From the NCBI RefSeq assembly GCF_000174435.1, contig NZ_ACJN02000002.1:935490-999489 (forward strand): a DNA stretch of 64,000 nt, given 5' to 3'. Within the stretch, counting starts at the first letter, position 1. Each line of letters begins with the position of its first letter. The notes beneath the pieces were generated by a model, which saw only the letters and a program-made list of their open reading frames with translations, was not told the DNA's origin and ran no database searches. Positions 25,741 to 33,964 of the stretch are shown piece after piece. Both the position numbers and the translations under genes were made by a program. The stretch is from Desulfonatronospira thiodismutans ASO3-1. GTDB taxonomy: Bacteria; Desulfobacterota; Desulfovibrionia; Desulfovibrionales; Desulfonatronovibrionaceae.

Positions 25741-27695
25741 AAATAGGAGTGTTTGTCTGCCACTGCGGCAGCAATATCGCCGGAACAGTTGACACGGCCA
25801 GAGTCGCCAAAGCCGCCATGGAGTTTCCGGAAGTCACCTTTGCCTCTGATACCATGTATGCCTGTTCCGAACCCGGTCAGGACGCTATCGTTGAGGCCAT
25901 CAGGGAAAAAGGACTGGACGGCGTGGTAGTGGCCTCGTGCACCCCGAGGATGCACGAGCCCACCTTCAGGCGCACAGTGGAGCGGGCAGGACTTAACCGT
26001 TACATGTTTGAAATGGCCAATATCCGCGAGCACGTCTCCTGGATCGGCAAGGACATGGAGGCCAATACCAACAAGGCCATCGAGTTGACCCGCATCGCTG
26101 CGGAAAAGCTCAGGCGCAACCAGCCCCTGTATCCCAAGCAGTTTGAAATCAACAAGCGGGTGCTTGTTGTGGGAGGCGGAGTGGCTGGCATCCAGGCTGC
26201 ACTGGACTGTGCCGACGGGGACCGGGAAGTGGTCCTGGTGGAGAAAAGATCCACCATAGGCGGCAAAATGGCCAAACTGGACAAGACCTTTCCCACTGTG
26301 GACTGCAGCAGCTGCATCCTTGGCCCCAAGATGGTGGACGTGGCTCAACATCCCAAGATCACCCTGTACGCCATGTCCGAGGTGGAAGAAGTAGGCGGCT
26401 ATGTGGGCAATTTTGAAGTCAAGATCAAAAAAAAGCCGGCTTACGTCAACTGGGATCTGTGTACCGGCTGCGGACTGTGCATGGAAAAGTGCCCGGCCAA
26501 GAAGTCCACGGACTATTTCAATGAAAACCTGGGCAAGACCACGGCCATAAACATCCCCTTTCCCCAGGCCATCCCCAAAAAAGCGGTCATCGACCCGGAT
26601 TTCTGCCGCCAGTTCACCAAGGGCAAATGCAGCGTCTGCGCCAAGCTCTGCCCCACCAAGGCCATTGATTTTGAGCAGCAGGAAGAGTTTGTCACGGAGC
26701 AGGTGGGAGCTATCGTAGCAGCCACCGGCTATGATGTATTCGACATCAGCAAGTACGGGGAATACGGCGGCGGAAGGCTGCCGGATGTAATCACCAGCCT
26801 GCAGTATGAGCGTCTCCTGTCGGCCTCCGGCCCCACGGGCGGGCACGTCAAACGTCCATCTGATGGCAGGGAACCCAAGACCGTGGTTTTTGTCCAGTGT
26901 GTCGGCTCCAGGGATAAAAGCGTGGGCCGGCCGTACTGTTCGGGTTTCTGCTGTATGTATACGGCCAAGCAGGCCATTTTGACCAAGGATCATATCCCGG
27001 ATTCCGACTCTTATGTGTTTTATATGGATATCCGTGCCCCGGGCAAGATGTATGACGAGTTCACCAGGCGGGCCATGGAGGAATACGGTACTCAGTACGT
27101 GCGGGGCCGGGTTTCCATGATCTACCCCAAGGGGGACAAATACGTGGTCCGCGGAGCAGATACCCTGCTTGGCACCCAGGTGGAGCTGGAGGCGGATCTG
27201 GTGGTTCTGGCGGCCGGGGCCGAGGCGGCAGTTGGCGCGCCCCAGCTGGCTGAGAAGCTGCGTATTTCTTATGACACCTACGGCTTTTACATGGAAAGTC
27301 ATCCCAAGCTGCGCCCGGTGGAGACCAATACCGCCGGGGTCTACCTGGCCGGAGCCTGCCAGGGACCCAAGGATATTCCGGCCTCTGTAGCCCAGGGCAG
27401 TGCTGCTGCCTCCAAGGTGCTGGCCATGTTCGCCAAGGACAAGTTAGAAAACGACCCGGTGATTTCCATGGTGGATATCAACCGCTGCATAGGCTGCGGC
27501 AAGTGCATACAGGTATGTCCCTTTGGTGCGGTCAAGGAAGTGGATTTCAGGGGCCAGCCCAAGGCCGAGGTTATTGAGACCGTTTGCCAGGGTTGCGGAA
27601 TATGCACAGCCACCTGTCCCCAGGGAGCCATTCAGCTGTCCCATTTTACAGACAACCAGATTCTAGCCGAGGTGAACGCCTTATGTCAGCCTTAA
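25737..27695 (+). CDS. hdrA: Heterodisulfide-reductase-like subunit A (FAD, multiple 4Fe-4S)
   Basis: 652 residues. The N-terminal segment FVCHCGSNIAGTVD is the HdrA cluster-binding region. The FAD site VLVVGGGVAGIQAALD is near residue 142, and CSSC (in DCSSCILGPKM) is conserved. Two ferredoxin-type regions follow: CTGCGLCMEKCP with CSVCAKLCP in an insert at about 240-310, and CIGCGKCIQVCP plus CQGCGICTATCP at the C-terminus. HdrA is the electron-bifurcating flavoprotein of the complex. At about 650 residues it is the usual single-unit form, not fused to other subunits. Confidence 0.94.
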   Translation: MKIGVFVCHCGSNIAGTVDTARVAKAAMEFPEVTFASDTMYACSEPGQDAIVEAIREKGLDGVVVASCTPRMHEPTFRRTVERAGLNRYMFEMANIREHVSWIGKDMEANTNKAIELTRIAAEKLRRNQPLYPKQFEINKRVLVVGGGVAGIQAALDCADGDREVVLVEKRSTIGGKMAKLDKTFPTVDCSSCILGPKMVDVAQHPKITLYAMSEVEEVGGYVGNFEVKIKKKPAYVNWDLCTGCGLCMEKCPAKKSTDYFNENLGKTTAINIPFPQAIPKKAVIDPDFCRQFTKGKCSVCAKLCPTKAIDFEQQEEFVTEQVGAIVAATGYDVFDISKYGEYGGGRLPDVITSLQYERLLSASGPTGGHVKRPSDGREPKTVVFVQCVGSRDKSVGRPYCSGFCCMYTAKQAILTKDHIPDSDSYVFYMDIRAPGKMYDEFTRRAMEEYGTQYVRGRVSMIYPKGDKYVVRGADTLLGTQVELEADLVVLAAGAEAAVGAPQLAEKLRISYDTYGFYMESHPKLRPVETNTAGVYLAGACQGPKDIPASVAQGSAAASKVLAMFAKDKLENDPVISMVDINRCIGCGKCIQVCPFGAVKEVDFRGQPKAEVIETVCQGCGICTATCPQGAIQLSHFTDNQILAEVNALCQP

Positions 27696-28141
27696 ACCAG
27701 AATGAATTACGCATCATAGGCTTTCTGTGCAACTGGTGCTCTTACGGCGGGGCTGATACCGCCGGGGTGGGGCGCTTCAGCCAGCCCACGGATCTGCGCA
27801 TTATCCGGGTGCCCTGCTCAGGGCGTATCAATCCGCTGTTTATAGCCAGAGCCCTTTTAAACGGGGCCGACGGGGTGCTGGTATCGGGATGTCATCCCCG
27901 GGACTGCCATTATGCCGAGGGCAATTTCTACGCCCGGCGCAGGCTGGAAATGTTTCAGCGTCTGCTGTCCACCATGGGCATCGAGCCCAGGCGTTTTGAA
28001 TATACCTGGGTGTCGGCATCCGAGGGCCAGCGCTGGCAGACAGTGGTGACCAAGTTTACAGAGCAGATACACGAACTGGGACCCGCCCCGCGCTTCGGGG
28101 CTTTCCAGGACGAGAACCCGGCCACCGCGCCACAGTCTTAA
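27683..28141 (+). CDS. flxD: FlxD / MvhD-like [2Fe-2S] electron-transfer subunit
   Basis: 152 residues from ATG 27683, which has GAGGTGA 8 bases upstream and overlaps the end of hdrA by 13 bases; a longer frame from 27584 is not needed. MvhD family markers are GFLCNWCSYGGADTAG, RVPCSGRINP and VSGCHPRDCHYAEGN, with the expected cysteines. The subunit links HdrA to the partner dehydrogenase. The stop codon TAA is also the first part of a TAAGGA target site, because a family-A element has inserted directly behind it. Confidence 0.93.
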   Translation: MSALNQNELRIIGFLCNWCSYGGADTAGVGRFSQPTDLRIIRVPCSGRINPLFIARALLNGADGVLVSGCHPRDCHYAEGNFYARRRLEMFQRLLSTMGIEPRRFEYTWVSASEGQRWQTVVTKFTEQIHELGPAPRFGAFQDENPATAPQS

Positions 28142-28144
28142 GGA

Positions 28145-28330
28145 GTTTTCATCCTTAAACGGTTATTTTTCCCTTTGGCGGCGTCAATCTGCACAATTAT
28201 TCGTCAACGTATTAAGATACGCCTCCTCATAATTTGTTTGATTTCCTTGCCAAAAGAAAAAATTCCTCGTTTAAGGAAAGAAAACCAATAGATTTCAATA
28301 TCCGGAAAGAAAGACTTTCCGGATAGAAAC
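28145..28330 (+). mobile_element. MITE-like structured repeat, family A, copy 4, inside the hdr-flx operon (186 bp)
   Basis: It is flanked by the 6-bp direct repeat TAAGGA (28139-28144 and 28331-28336). The target was the junction of the flxD stop codon and the flxC ribosome site (TAAGGAG), so the duplication leaves a stop for flxD and AAGGAG for flxC. Stem I has a double compensatory change (CCTTAAACG with CGTTTAAGG), and the right hairpin shows another (TATCCGG with CCGGATA). The element therefore lies in the operon transcript and keeps its fold. Confidence 0.9.
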
Positions 28331-28343
28331 TAAGGAGCACAAA

Positions 28344-29300
28344 GTGACTGTTATCACGGAGCTCAAAGAGCAGATAAAAACAGCCCTGCCGGACTTAGAC
28401 ATGGTCATCGGCTGGGAAAGAGGGTTTGACCCCCTGCACGCCACTCCGCTTTTCATGCGCAAGGCCCAGGACGTGGAGCGACTGGAACTGGGCCCTCTGG
28501 CAGTGCACAATACCGCCACCTACCTGACCGGATTTAAAGGCAAAAAAGTCGGGCTGGTGGTCAAGGGCTGCGACAGCCGGGCGGTCATCCAGCTATTGCA
28601 GGAAGGTCTAATAGACAGGGAAAACGTGGTCATATTCGGCTTTCCCTGCCAGGGAGTGGTGGACATGGTCAAGGTGCAGAAGCACCTGGGCAACACCGGC
28701 CTGGTAAGGGAAGTGCAGATCCAGGACTCGTCCCTGAAAGTAAAGGTCAACGGTGAAGAAAGAGACCTGGCCTTAAAGGATGTTCTGGCGGACAAGTGCG
28801 CCAGGTGCCGCTACCCCAACGCCATGCTCTATGACCATTTTGCAGGGCAGCCCATTGAACCTCATGCCTCGGAAGATAAATACCAGGATGTTGAGGAACT
28901 GGAGTCCCTGTCCCTGGAGGAGCGTTTCCAACACTGGGAGCGGGAGATGCATCGCTGCATCCGCTGTTATGCCTGCCGCAATGCCTGTCCCATGTGCGTA
29001 TGCCGGGATCATTGCGTGGCCCAGAGCAGACAGCCCCAGTGGCTGACCCAGGAAGATTCCGTGCGGGAGAAGTGGATGTTTCAGGTGATCCATGCCATGC
29101 ACCTGGCCGGACGCTGCGTTGAGTGCGGCGAATGCCAGCGGGCCTGTCCCATGGATATCCCCATTATGGCCCTGAAGCGCAAGCTCAACAGGGAGGCCAG
29201 GGAGCTTTTCAACTACGAAGCCGGTGTTGATCCCAACGAGACTGCGCCGCTTCTCTCTTTCAAAGTTGAGGAAGAGAATATCAACGAGAGAGGTTGGTAA
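28344..29300 (+). CDS. flxC: FlxC-like iron-sulfur subunit
   Basis: 318 residues, starting with GTG 28344 behind AAGGAG (28332-28337) restored by the repeat's target duplication. The N-terminal half resembles FrhB/coenzyme F420 hydrogenase beta-type proteins (KVGLVVKGCDSRAVIQLLQE, FGFPCQGVVD). The C-terminal half has two 4Fe-4S motifs, CIRCYACRNACP followed by further Cys (MCVCRDHC), and CVECGECQRACP. In FlxABCD complexes this subunit carries electrons between FlxA and HdrA. Its stop overlaps the flxB start (TAATG). Confidence 0.88.
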   Translation: MTVITELKEQIKTALPDLDMVIGWERGFDPLHATPLFMRKAQDVERLELGPLAVHNTATYLTGFKGKKVGLVVKGCDSRAVIQLLQEGLIDRENVVIFGFPCQGVVDMVKVQKHLGNTGLVREVQIQDSSLKVKVNGEERDLALKDVLADKCARCRYPNAMLYDHFAGQPIEPHASEDKYQDVEELESLSLEERFQHWEREMHRCIRCYACRNACPMCVCRDHCVAQSRQPQWLTQEDSVREKWMFQVIHAMHLAGRCVECGECQRACPMDIPIMALKRKLNREARELFNYEAGVDPNETAPLLSFKVEEENINERGW

Positions 29301-30370
29301 TGGCAGAGGCCAAATACATATCCCAGGACAAGCTTGGCAAGTGGCTGGACGAGTTGTCCCAGCAGATGCAGGTACTTGCCCCGGTACAGGAAGGTGAGGC
29401 TGTGGTTTTCAGACCCTATCAGACCGGAACTGAAATCAGGCTGGAGGGCCAGCCCACACTGCCTCCCAAGGAAGCGGTTTTTCCAGCCAGCGAGGAGCTT
29501 TTTGCCTATACATACCGCAAAAATCCAGAGGACCCGGCCCAGACCGACGTGGAAATAGGTCCCCGGGCACAACCTCAAAAGACCCTGGTTTTCGGGGCCA
29601 GGCCCTGCGGGTCCAGAGGGTTTGTCATCTTTGATCCGGTGTATACCCAGGGCTACTACATGGATCCCTATTACCGGGTCAGGCGTGAATCCACCATATT
29701 TGCTTCGGTGGCCTGTGTAAGTCACGAGAATTCCTGCTTCTGCCACAGTGTGGGTTCCGGACCCGGAGACACTGCAGGTTCAGACATCCTGCTCACCCCG
29801 GTGGACAATGGATACGTAGCTGAGGCGGTTACGGACAAAGGCGGGGAAATGCTCGGCAGTTCCCTTCTGGAGGCGGCAGGAGACAAAGCGGGCAAGGCCC
29901 GGGAGCTCCGGGACAAGGCCCTCAAGGACATGGGCGAGCCCCGGGATTTTACTCCGGCCCGGGAAAAACTGCTGGCCATATTTGATGACCTGGACTTCTG
30001 GGAAGACGTCTCGGCCAAGTGCATCAGCTGCGGGGCCTGTACCTACCTCTGCCCCACCTGCTACTGCTTCAACATCACTGATGAAAGTGCCGGAATGCAG
30101 GGCAGCCGCATAAGGTCCTGGGACAACTGCATGTCTTTTCAGTTCACCCTGGAGGCCAGCGGCCACAATCCCCGGCCCACCAAGGCGCATCGACTGCGCA
30201 ACAGGGTGGGGCACAAGTTCAGCTATTATCCCGAACTGCATCAGGGTATGATCGCCTGCTGCGGGTGCGGGCGCTGCATCAAGCACTGCCCCGTGAGCGT
30301 GGACATCCGTGAAATTGTCATCAGGGCCATGGAGCATCAGACCGAGACTGGCGAGGAGGCCGGAAAATGA
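29300..30370 (+). CDS. flxB: FlxB-like iron-sulfur subunit
   Basis: 356 residues from ATG 29300, with GAGAGG upstream inside flxC. The front half resembles 4Fe-4S dicluster proteins of the hydrogenase/sulfite-reductase beta type (GARPCGSRGFVIFD, VACVSHENSCFC). Two ferredoxin motifs follow: CISCGACTYLCPTCYC and CCGCGRCIKHCP, the latter near the C-terminus. It is the probable conduit to the NADH-linked FlxA. The stop overlaps flxA by four bases (ATGA). Confidence 0.88.
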   Translation: MAEAKYISQDKLGKWLDELSQQMQVLAPVQEGEAVVFRPYQTGTEIRLEGQPTLPPKEAVFPASEELFAYTYRKNPEDPAQTDVEIGPRAQPQKTLVFGARPCGSRGFVIFDPVYTQGYYMDPYYRVRRESTIFASVACVSHENSCFCHSVGSGPGDTAGSDILLTPVDNGYVAEAVTDKGGEMLGSSLLEAAGDKAGKARELRDKALKDMGEPRDFTPAREKLLAIFDDLDFWEDVSAKCISCGACTYLCPTCYCFNITDESAGMQGSRIRSWDNCMSFQFTLEASGHNPRPTKAHRLRNRVGHKFSYYPELHQGMIACCGCGRCIKHCPVSVDIREIVIRAMEHQTETGEEAGK

Positions 30371-31221
30371 TGGACATTCAGCAGTATCTGACAGAAAATA
30401 ACCCCTACCTGCCGGAACTGGGCACCATTGTGGAGACCATCCAGGAGACGCACAATATAATGACTTTCCGGGTGGTCCTGGACGGAGACAGCCGCATGCA
30501 GGATTTCAGCTTTGAACCCGGCCAGGTGGGACAGCTATCAGTTTTCGGCACTGGAGAGGCCACCTTTGTCATCAACTCACCGCCCACGCGCAAGGAGTAT
30601 CTGCAGTTCAGCGTCATGCGCGCCGGAGAAGTGACCACCAAACTGCACAGCCTGACCAAAGGAGACCGCATAGGGGTGCGTGCCCCCCTGGGCAACTACT
30701 TTCCCTATGAGTCCATGAAGGGCAAGGATATCTTGATAGTGGGCGGAGGTATAGGCATGGCCCCTTTGCGCACCCTGCTTCTGTTCATGCTGGACAACCG
30801 CGACGACTACGGCCGGATTCAGCTGCTTTACGGGGCGCGCAGTCCTCAGGACATGGCTTTTAGTTACGAGCTTCCGGACTGGCTGGAGAGAAAGGACCTG
30901 GAAACGGTGCTGACCATCGACAACGAGGCCGAGGGCTGGGAACACCGGGTGGGACTTATTCCCAACGTACTTCTGGAAATGGCTCCCACGCCACAAAATG
31001 CCATAGCTGTGACCTGCGGTCCGCCCATAATGATCAAGTTTACCCTGCAGGCCCTGAAAAAGCTGGGCTTCGAGGACAACCAGATAATCACCACCCTGGA
31101 AAAGCGCATGAAATGCGGCATAGGACTTTGCGGCAGATGCAATATCGGCACCAGTTATGTATGCGTGGACGGACCCGTGTTCAGCTACGAACAGCTTCGG
31201 GCCCTGCCCAATGAACTTTAG
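30367..31221 (+). CDS. flxA: FlxA-like NAD(P)H:acceptor flavoprotein (FNR family with 2Fe-2S)
   Basis: 284 residues. An FAD-binding barrel lies at about 15-105, and the NAD(P) domain has LIVGGGIGMAPLRTLL and TCGPPIM. A C-terminal cysteine cluster (MKCGIGLCGRCNIG...YVC) binds a 2Fe-2S centre as in dihydroorotate dehydrogenase electron-transfer subunits and hydrogenase gamma subunits. In D. vulgaris the homologous FlxABCD-HdrABC complex is described as an NADH dehydrogenase linked to ethanol metabolism. It is the last gene of the tightly overlapping hdrCBA-flxDCBA set. Confidence 0.92.
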   Translation: MMDIQQYLTENNPYLPELGTIVETIQETHNIMTFRVVLDGDSRMQDFSFEPGQVGQLSVFGTGEATFVINSPPTRKEYLQFSVMRAGEVTTKLHSLTKGDRIGVRAPLGNYFPYESMKGKDILIVGGGIGMAPLRTLLLFMLDNRDDYGRIQLLYGARSPQDMAFSYELPDWLERKDLETVLTIDNEAEGWEHRVGLIPNVLLEMAPTPQNAIAVTCGPPIMIKFTLQALKKLGFEDNQIITTLEKRMKCGIGLCGRCNIGTSYVCVDGPVFSYEQLRALPNEL

Positions 31222-31252
31222 GCGAACCAGTAATTGAATCAAGGAGAATAAG

Positions 31253-31723
31253 ATGGCCGGTTTTTTCAAGGCGGCGGAGATCGTCGAAGCAGCCGTAAAT
31301 ATTGAACAACAGGGGCAGGCCTTTTATACCAGAGCCGCAGAAGCGGCCAAAAACCCGGATGCCAAGGATTTTTTTCTGTATTTTGCCAAGGAGGAATCCA
31401 GGCACGAGGAGATTTTTGCAAAGTTCAAGGAGCGCCTGGGCAAGACAGAACTGCCGGCCTGGAGCACCAGCGATGAATACAGCCAGTACCTGTCTGCACT
31501 CATTGATTCTCACTCAATATTTTCCCCGGATCTTCAGAAAAGGCTGACTGAAGCCGGTGATGAGAACGAGGCCATAAGACTGGCCATGGGGTTTGAAAAG
31601 GATACTATCCTTTTCTTCATGGAGATGCGCGAGCTTGTACCGGAATCGGAGAAAAAGTTCGTTCAGCAGTGCATAGATGAGGAGCGTTCCCATCTGCGTC
31701 AGCTGTCCAGCATGTTGACGTAG
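31253..31723 (+). CDS. Ferritin-like / rubrerythrin-family protein without rubredoxin domain
   Basis: 156 residues in a four-helix arrangement with the di-iron ligand pattern: E in EQQGQAFY, ExxH in EESRHEEI, E in GFEKDTILFF and ExxH in DEERSHLRQL. No CxxC rubredoxin-like tail is present, unlike true rubrerythrin. Such proteins reduce peroxide or handle iron in anaerobes; the electron donor is unknown. AAGGAG precedes the ATG, and the gene sits 31 bases after flxA, so co-transcription with the redox operon is likely. It may protect the oxygen-sensitive enzymes encoded around it. Confidence 0.85.
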   Translation: MAGFFKAAEIVEAAVNIEQQGQAFYTRAAEAAKNPDAKDFFLYFAKEESRHEEIFAKFKERLGKTELPAWSTSDEYSQYLSALIDSHSIFSPDLQKRLTEAGDENEAIRLAMGFEKDTILFFMEMRELVPESEKKFVQQCIDEERSHLRQLSSMLT

Positions 31724-31870
31724 AATATTTTCAGGCGTTTACCCGGACTGCAAAGGCATGAGCATGACCATGCCTGCACTGCTTTGCCCTGCAGCCGGAA
31801 TACTCAAGGTATGATACAGGCATAAACAGGCAACTGCATAAAGACTCAACCCTTTGAAGGAGGTATTTTC

Positions 31871-33610
31871 ATGGACAAGATCTTGAGAATCGATGTTGGG
31901 GCCCCGGGCGGTCCCAAGGCTACAGAAGAGCCCATAGGCGACTATGCCGGAATGGGCGGACGCGGCATGACCACTTCAGTGGTCTACAAAGAGGTTCCCC
32001 CGGATTGCCACCCCCTGGGACCGGAGAACAAACTGGTTATTGCTCCGGGACTCATGAGCGGATCGGCTGCTTCTTCATCCGGACGCATGTCCGTTGGCTG
32101 CAAAAGCCCCCTTACCGGTACCATCAAGGAGTCCAACGCCGGCGGAACAGGGTCCCAGGCCCTGGCCAGACTGGGCTATGCCGCGGTTATCCTGGAAGGT
32201 GAGCGCCAGGGAGAGGACATGTACAAAGTGGTCATCAACGACCAGGGCGTCAGCCTGGAAAAGGCCAACGATCTGAAAATGCTGGCCAACTACGACCTCA
32301 TCGACAAGCTAAAACCGGTGCACGGGGAAAAGGTTTCGGTCATCTCTATCGGTACTGCCGGGGAGATGCGCATGTCCAACTCTTCCATAGCCGTCACCGA
32401 CCCGGAATTCAGGCCCACCAGGCATTGCGGCCGCGGCGGTGTAGGAGCTGTCATGGGTTCCAAGGGTATCAAGTGCATTGTTGTGGATGCTTCTGGTGCC
32501 AAGACCCGCAAGCCTGTCCGCCCGGACGAGTTCAAGGAGTCCAACAAGAAGTTTGTTGAAGGCCTCAAGGCCCACGCAGTCACCGGCCAGGGACTGCCCA
32601 CCTACGGCACCAACGTGCTCACCAATATCTTAAACGAGGCCGGAGGCTACCCCACGTACAACTTCAGGGAAGGCCGTTATAAACACGCCCAGAACCTGTC
32701 CGGGGAGCTGCAGGCCGAAAACATGAAAAACCGCGAAGGCGGTCAGCCCACACACGGCTGCCACCGGGGCTGCATCATCCAGTGCTCCGGTATATACACA
32801 GACAAGGACGGCAATTACATGTCCAAGCAGCCGGAATACGAGACTGTCTGGTCCCACGGCGGCAACTGCGGCATCGACGACCTGGACGCCATTGCCAGGC
32901 TGGACTACCTGGATGATCATTACGGACTGGATACCATAGAGATGGGCGTGACCATAGGCGTGGCCATGGAGGCAGGCGTAATCGAATTCGGTGATGCTGA
33001 AGGGGCTATAAACCTGGTGCACGAAGTGGGCAAAGGCACACCCCTGGGGCGTATCCTGGGCGCCGGGGCCGCCACAACCGCCCGCTGCTACGGCATGGAG
33101 CATGCACCTGTGGTCAAGGGCCAGGCTCTTCCTGCCTATGACCCCCGTTCGGTCAAGGGTATCGGGGTGACCTACGCCACCACCACCCAGGGAGCTGACC
33201 ACACGGCCGGGTATGCAGTCACCGCCAACATCCTCAAGGTGGGCGGAGACGTGGATCCCCTGCAGACCGGAGGCCAGGCCGAGCTGTCCCGCAACCTGCA
33301 GATAGCCACTGCAGCCCTGGATTCCACCGGCTTCTGCCTGTTCGTGGCCTTTGCCATCCTGGATCAGGGCGAGACATTTGAGGCCATGGTTCAGACCATC
33401 AATCATATGTACGGACTGGATATGACCGGTGATGACGTAGTGGCCCTGGGCCAGAAGATCCTCAAGATGGAGAAGGAATTCAACGAGAAGGCCGGTTTCG
33501 GTCCTGCACACGACCGTCTGCCCAGGTACTTCTCCCGCGAACCCCTAGCTCCGCACAACGTTGTTTTTGACGTACCGGACAAAGAACTGGACAGTGTATA
33601 TAACTTCTAA
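31871..33610 (+). CDS. aor: Aldehyde:ferredoxin oxidoreductase (tungsten-pterin family)
   Basis: 579 residues. The N-terminal pterin-binding domain has IGDYAGMGGRGMTT, APGLMSGSAASSSGRMSVG and SNAGGTGSQALARLGYAAV. The 4Fe-4S ligands are CHRGCIIQC in the middle plus a C-terminal Cys in LDSTGFCLF. The second pterin motif includes KGIGVTYATTTQGADHT. Family enzymes oxidise aldehydes to acids and reduce ferredoxin, using a tungsten bis-pyranopterin. AAGGAGG lies before the ATG. It follows the ferritin-like gene and is closed by a terminator. Placement after the alcohol dehydrogenase and hdr-flx genes fits acetaldehyde oxidation. Confidence 0.95.
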   Translation: MDKILRIDVGAPGGPKATEEPIGDYAGMGGRGMTTSVVYKEVPPDCHPLGPENKLVIAPGLMSGSAASSSGRMSVGCKSPLTGTIKESNAGGTGSQALARLGYAAVILEGERQGEDMYKVVINDQGVSLEKANDLKMLANYDLIDKLKPVHGEKVSVISIGTAGEMRMSNSSIAVTDPEFRPTRHCGRGGVGAVMGSKGIKCIVVDASGAKTRKPVRPDEFKESNKKFVEGLKAHAVTGQGLPTYGTNVLTNILNEAGGYPTYNFREGRYKHAQNLSGELQAENMKNREGGQPTHGCHRGCIIQCSGIYTDKDGNYMSKQPEYETVWSHGGNCGIDDLDAIARLDYLDDHYGLDTIEMGVTIGVAMEAGVIEFGDAEGAINLVHEVGKGTPLGRILGAGAATTARCYGMEHAPVVKGQALPAYDPRSVKGIGVTYATTTQGADHTAGYAVTANILKVGGDVDPLQTGGQAELSRNLQIATAALDSTGFCLFVAFAILDQGETFEAMVQTINHMYGLDMTGDDVVALGQKILKMEKEFNEKAGFGPAHDRLPRYFSREPLAPHNVVFDVPDKELDSVYNF

Positions 33611-33633
33611 TCAGTATTGAAAAATACATATTA

Positions 33634-33667
33634 AAAAGAAGGAAGGCTCCAGGGCCTTCCTTCTTTT
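33634..33667 (+). terminator. Rho-independent terminator after aor
   Basis: AAAAGAAGGAAGGC (33634-33647) pairs perfectly with bases 33654-33667 around the loop TCCAGG; the run of T is part of and follows the right arm. It lies 24 bases after the aor stop. Confidence 0.9.
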
Positions 33668-33681
33668 TTCAAAACCTTTCA

Positions 33682-33893
33682 CCAGTGTCCGAGGACTTCG
33701 CAAACAGGACGTAAAAACTCACTCCTATGAAGCGTAGATCAAAACCTTTACACGAGTTTTTAAACCAGAACAACTTATATAACCTGCTCTAAATCATGTT
33801 CGGTGTTTTACGGTTTTGATTAATCACGCCACAGGCGTGACTACGCGTCGTTCAGACAGTTTACGCCCAGTTTGCAAAGCCCCCGGACCCTGG
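33682..33893 (+). mobile_element. MITE-like repeat, family B, copy 1
   Basis: About 212 bases sharing block order and sequence with 38772-39042: an end motif of the type CCAGTGTCCGAGG..GCAAACAGGACGTAAAAACTC, then ATCAAAACCT, GGTGTTTTACGGTTTTGATTAATCACGCC, and an opposite end GTTTGCAAAGCCCCCGGACCCTGG. The ends are inverted repeats, more decayed here than in copy 2. It contains the REP palindrome at 33824-33840. It lies just upstream of the unknown gene at 33965. Confidence 0.7.
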
Positions 33894-33964
33894 ATATCAG
33901 CGTTGTGCATAGGTTGCCCATTTTTATCAGATTGTGAATAGTTACATTTTTTCTGGAAACAGCC

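Noticed and set aside
25569-27302. 577-residue open frame on the minus strand opposite hdrA
   Set aside because: It is an antisense shadow of hdrA: low-complexity His/Gly/Leu content, no motif, while the plus strand carries a full flavoprotein with all cluster motifs.
31750-31780. GGCATG-N8-CATGCC dyad between the ferritin-like gene and aor as an attenuator
   Set aside because: Six-base arms with no T-run and no alternative structure seen; too weak to list as a feature.
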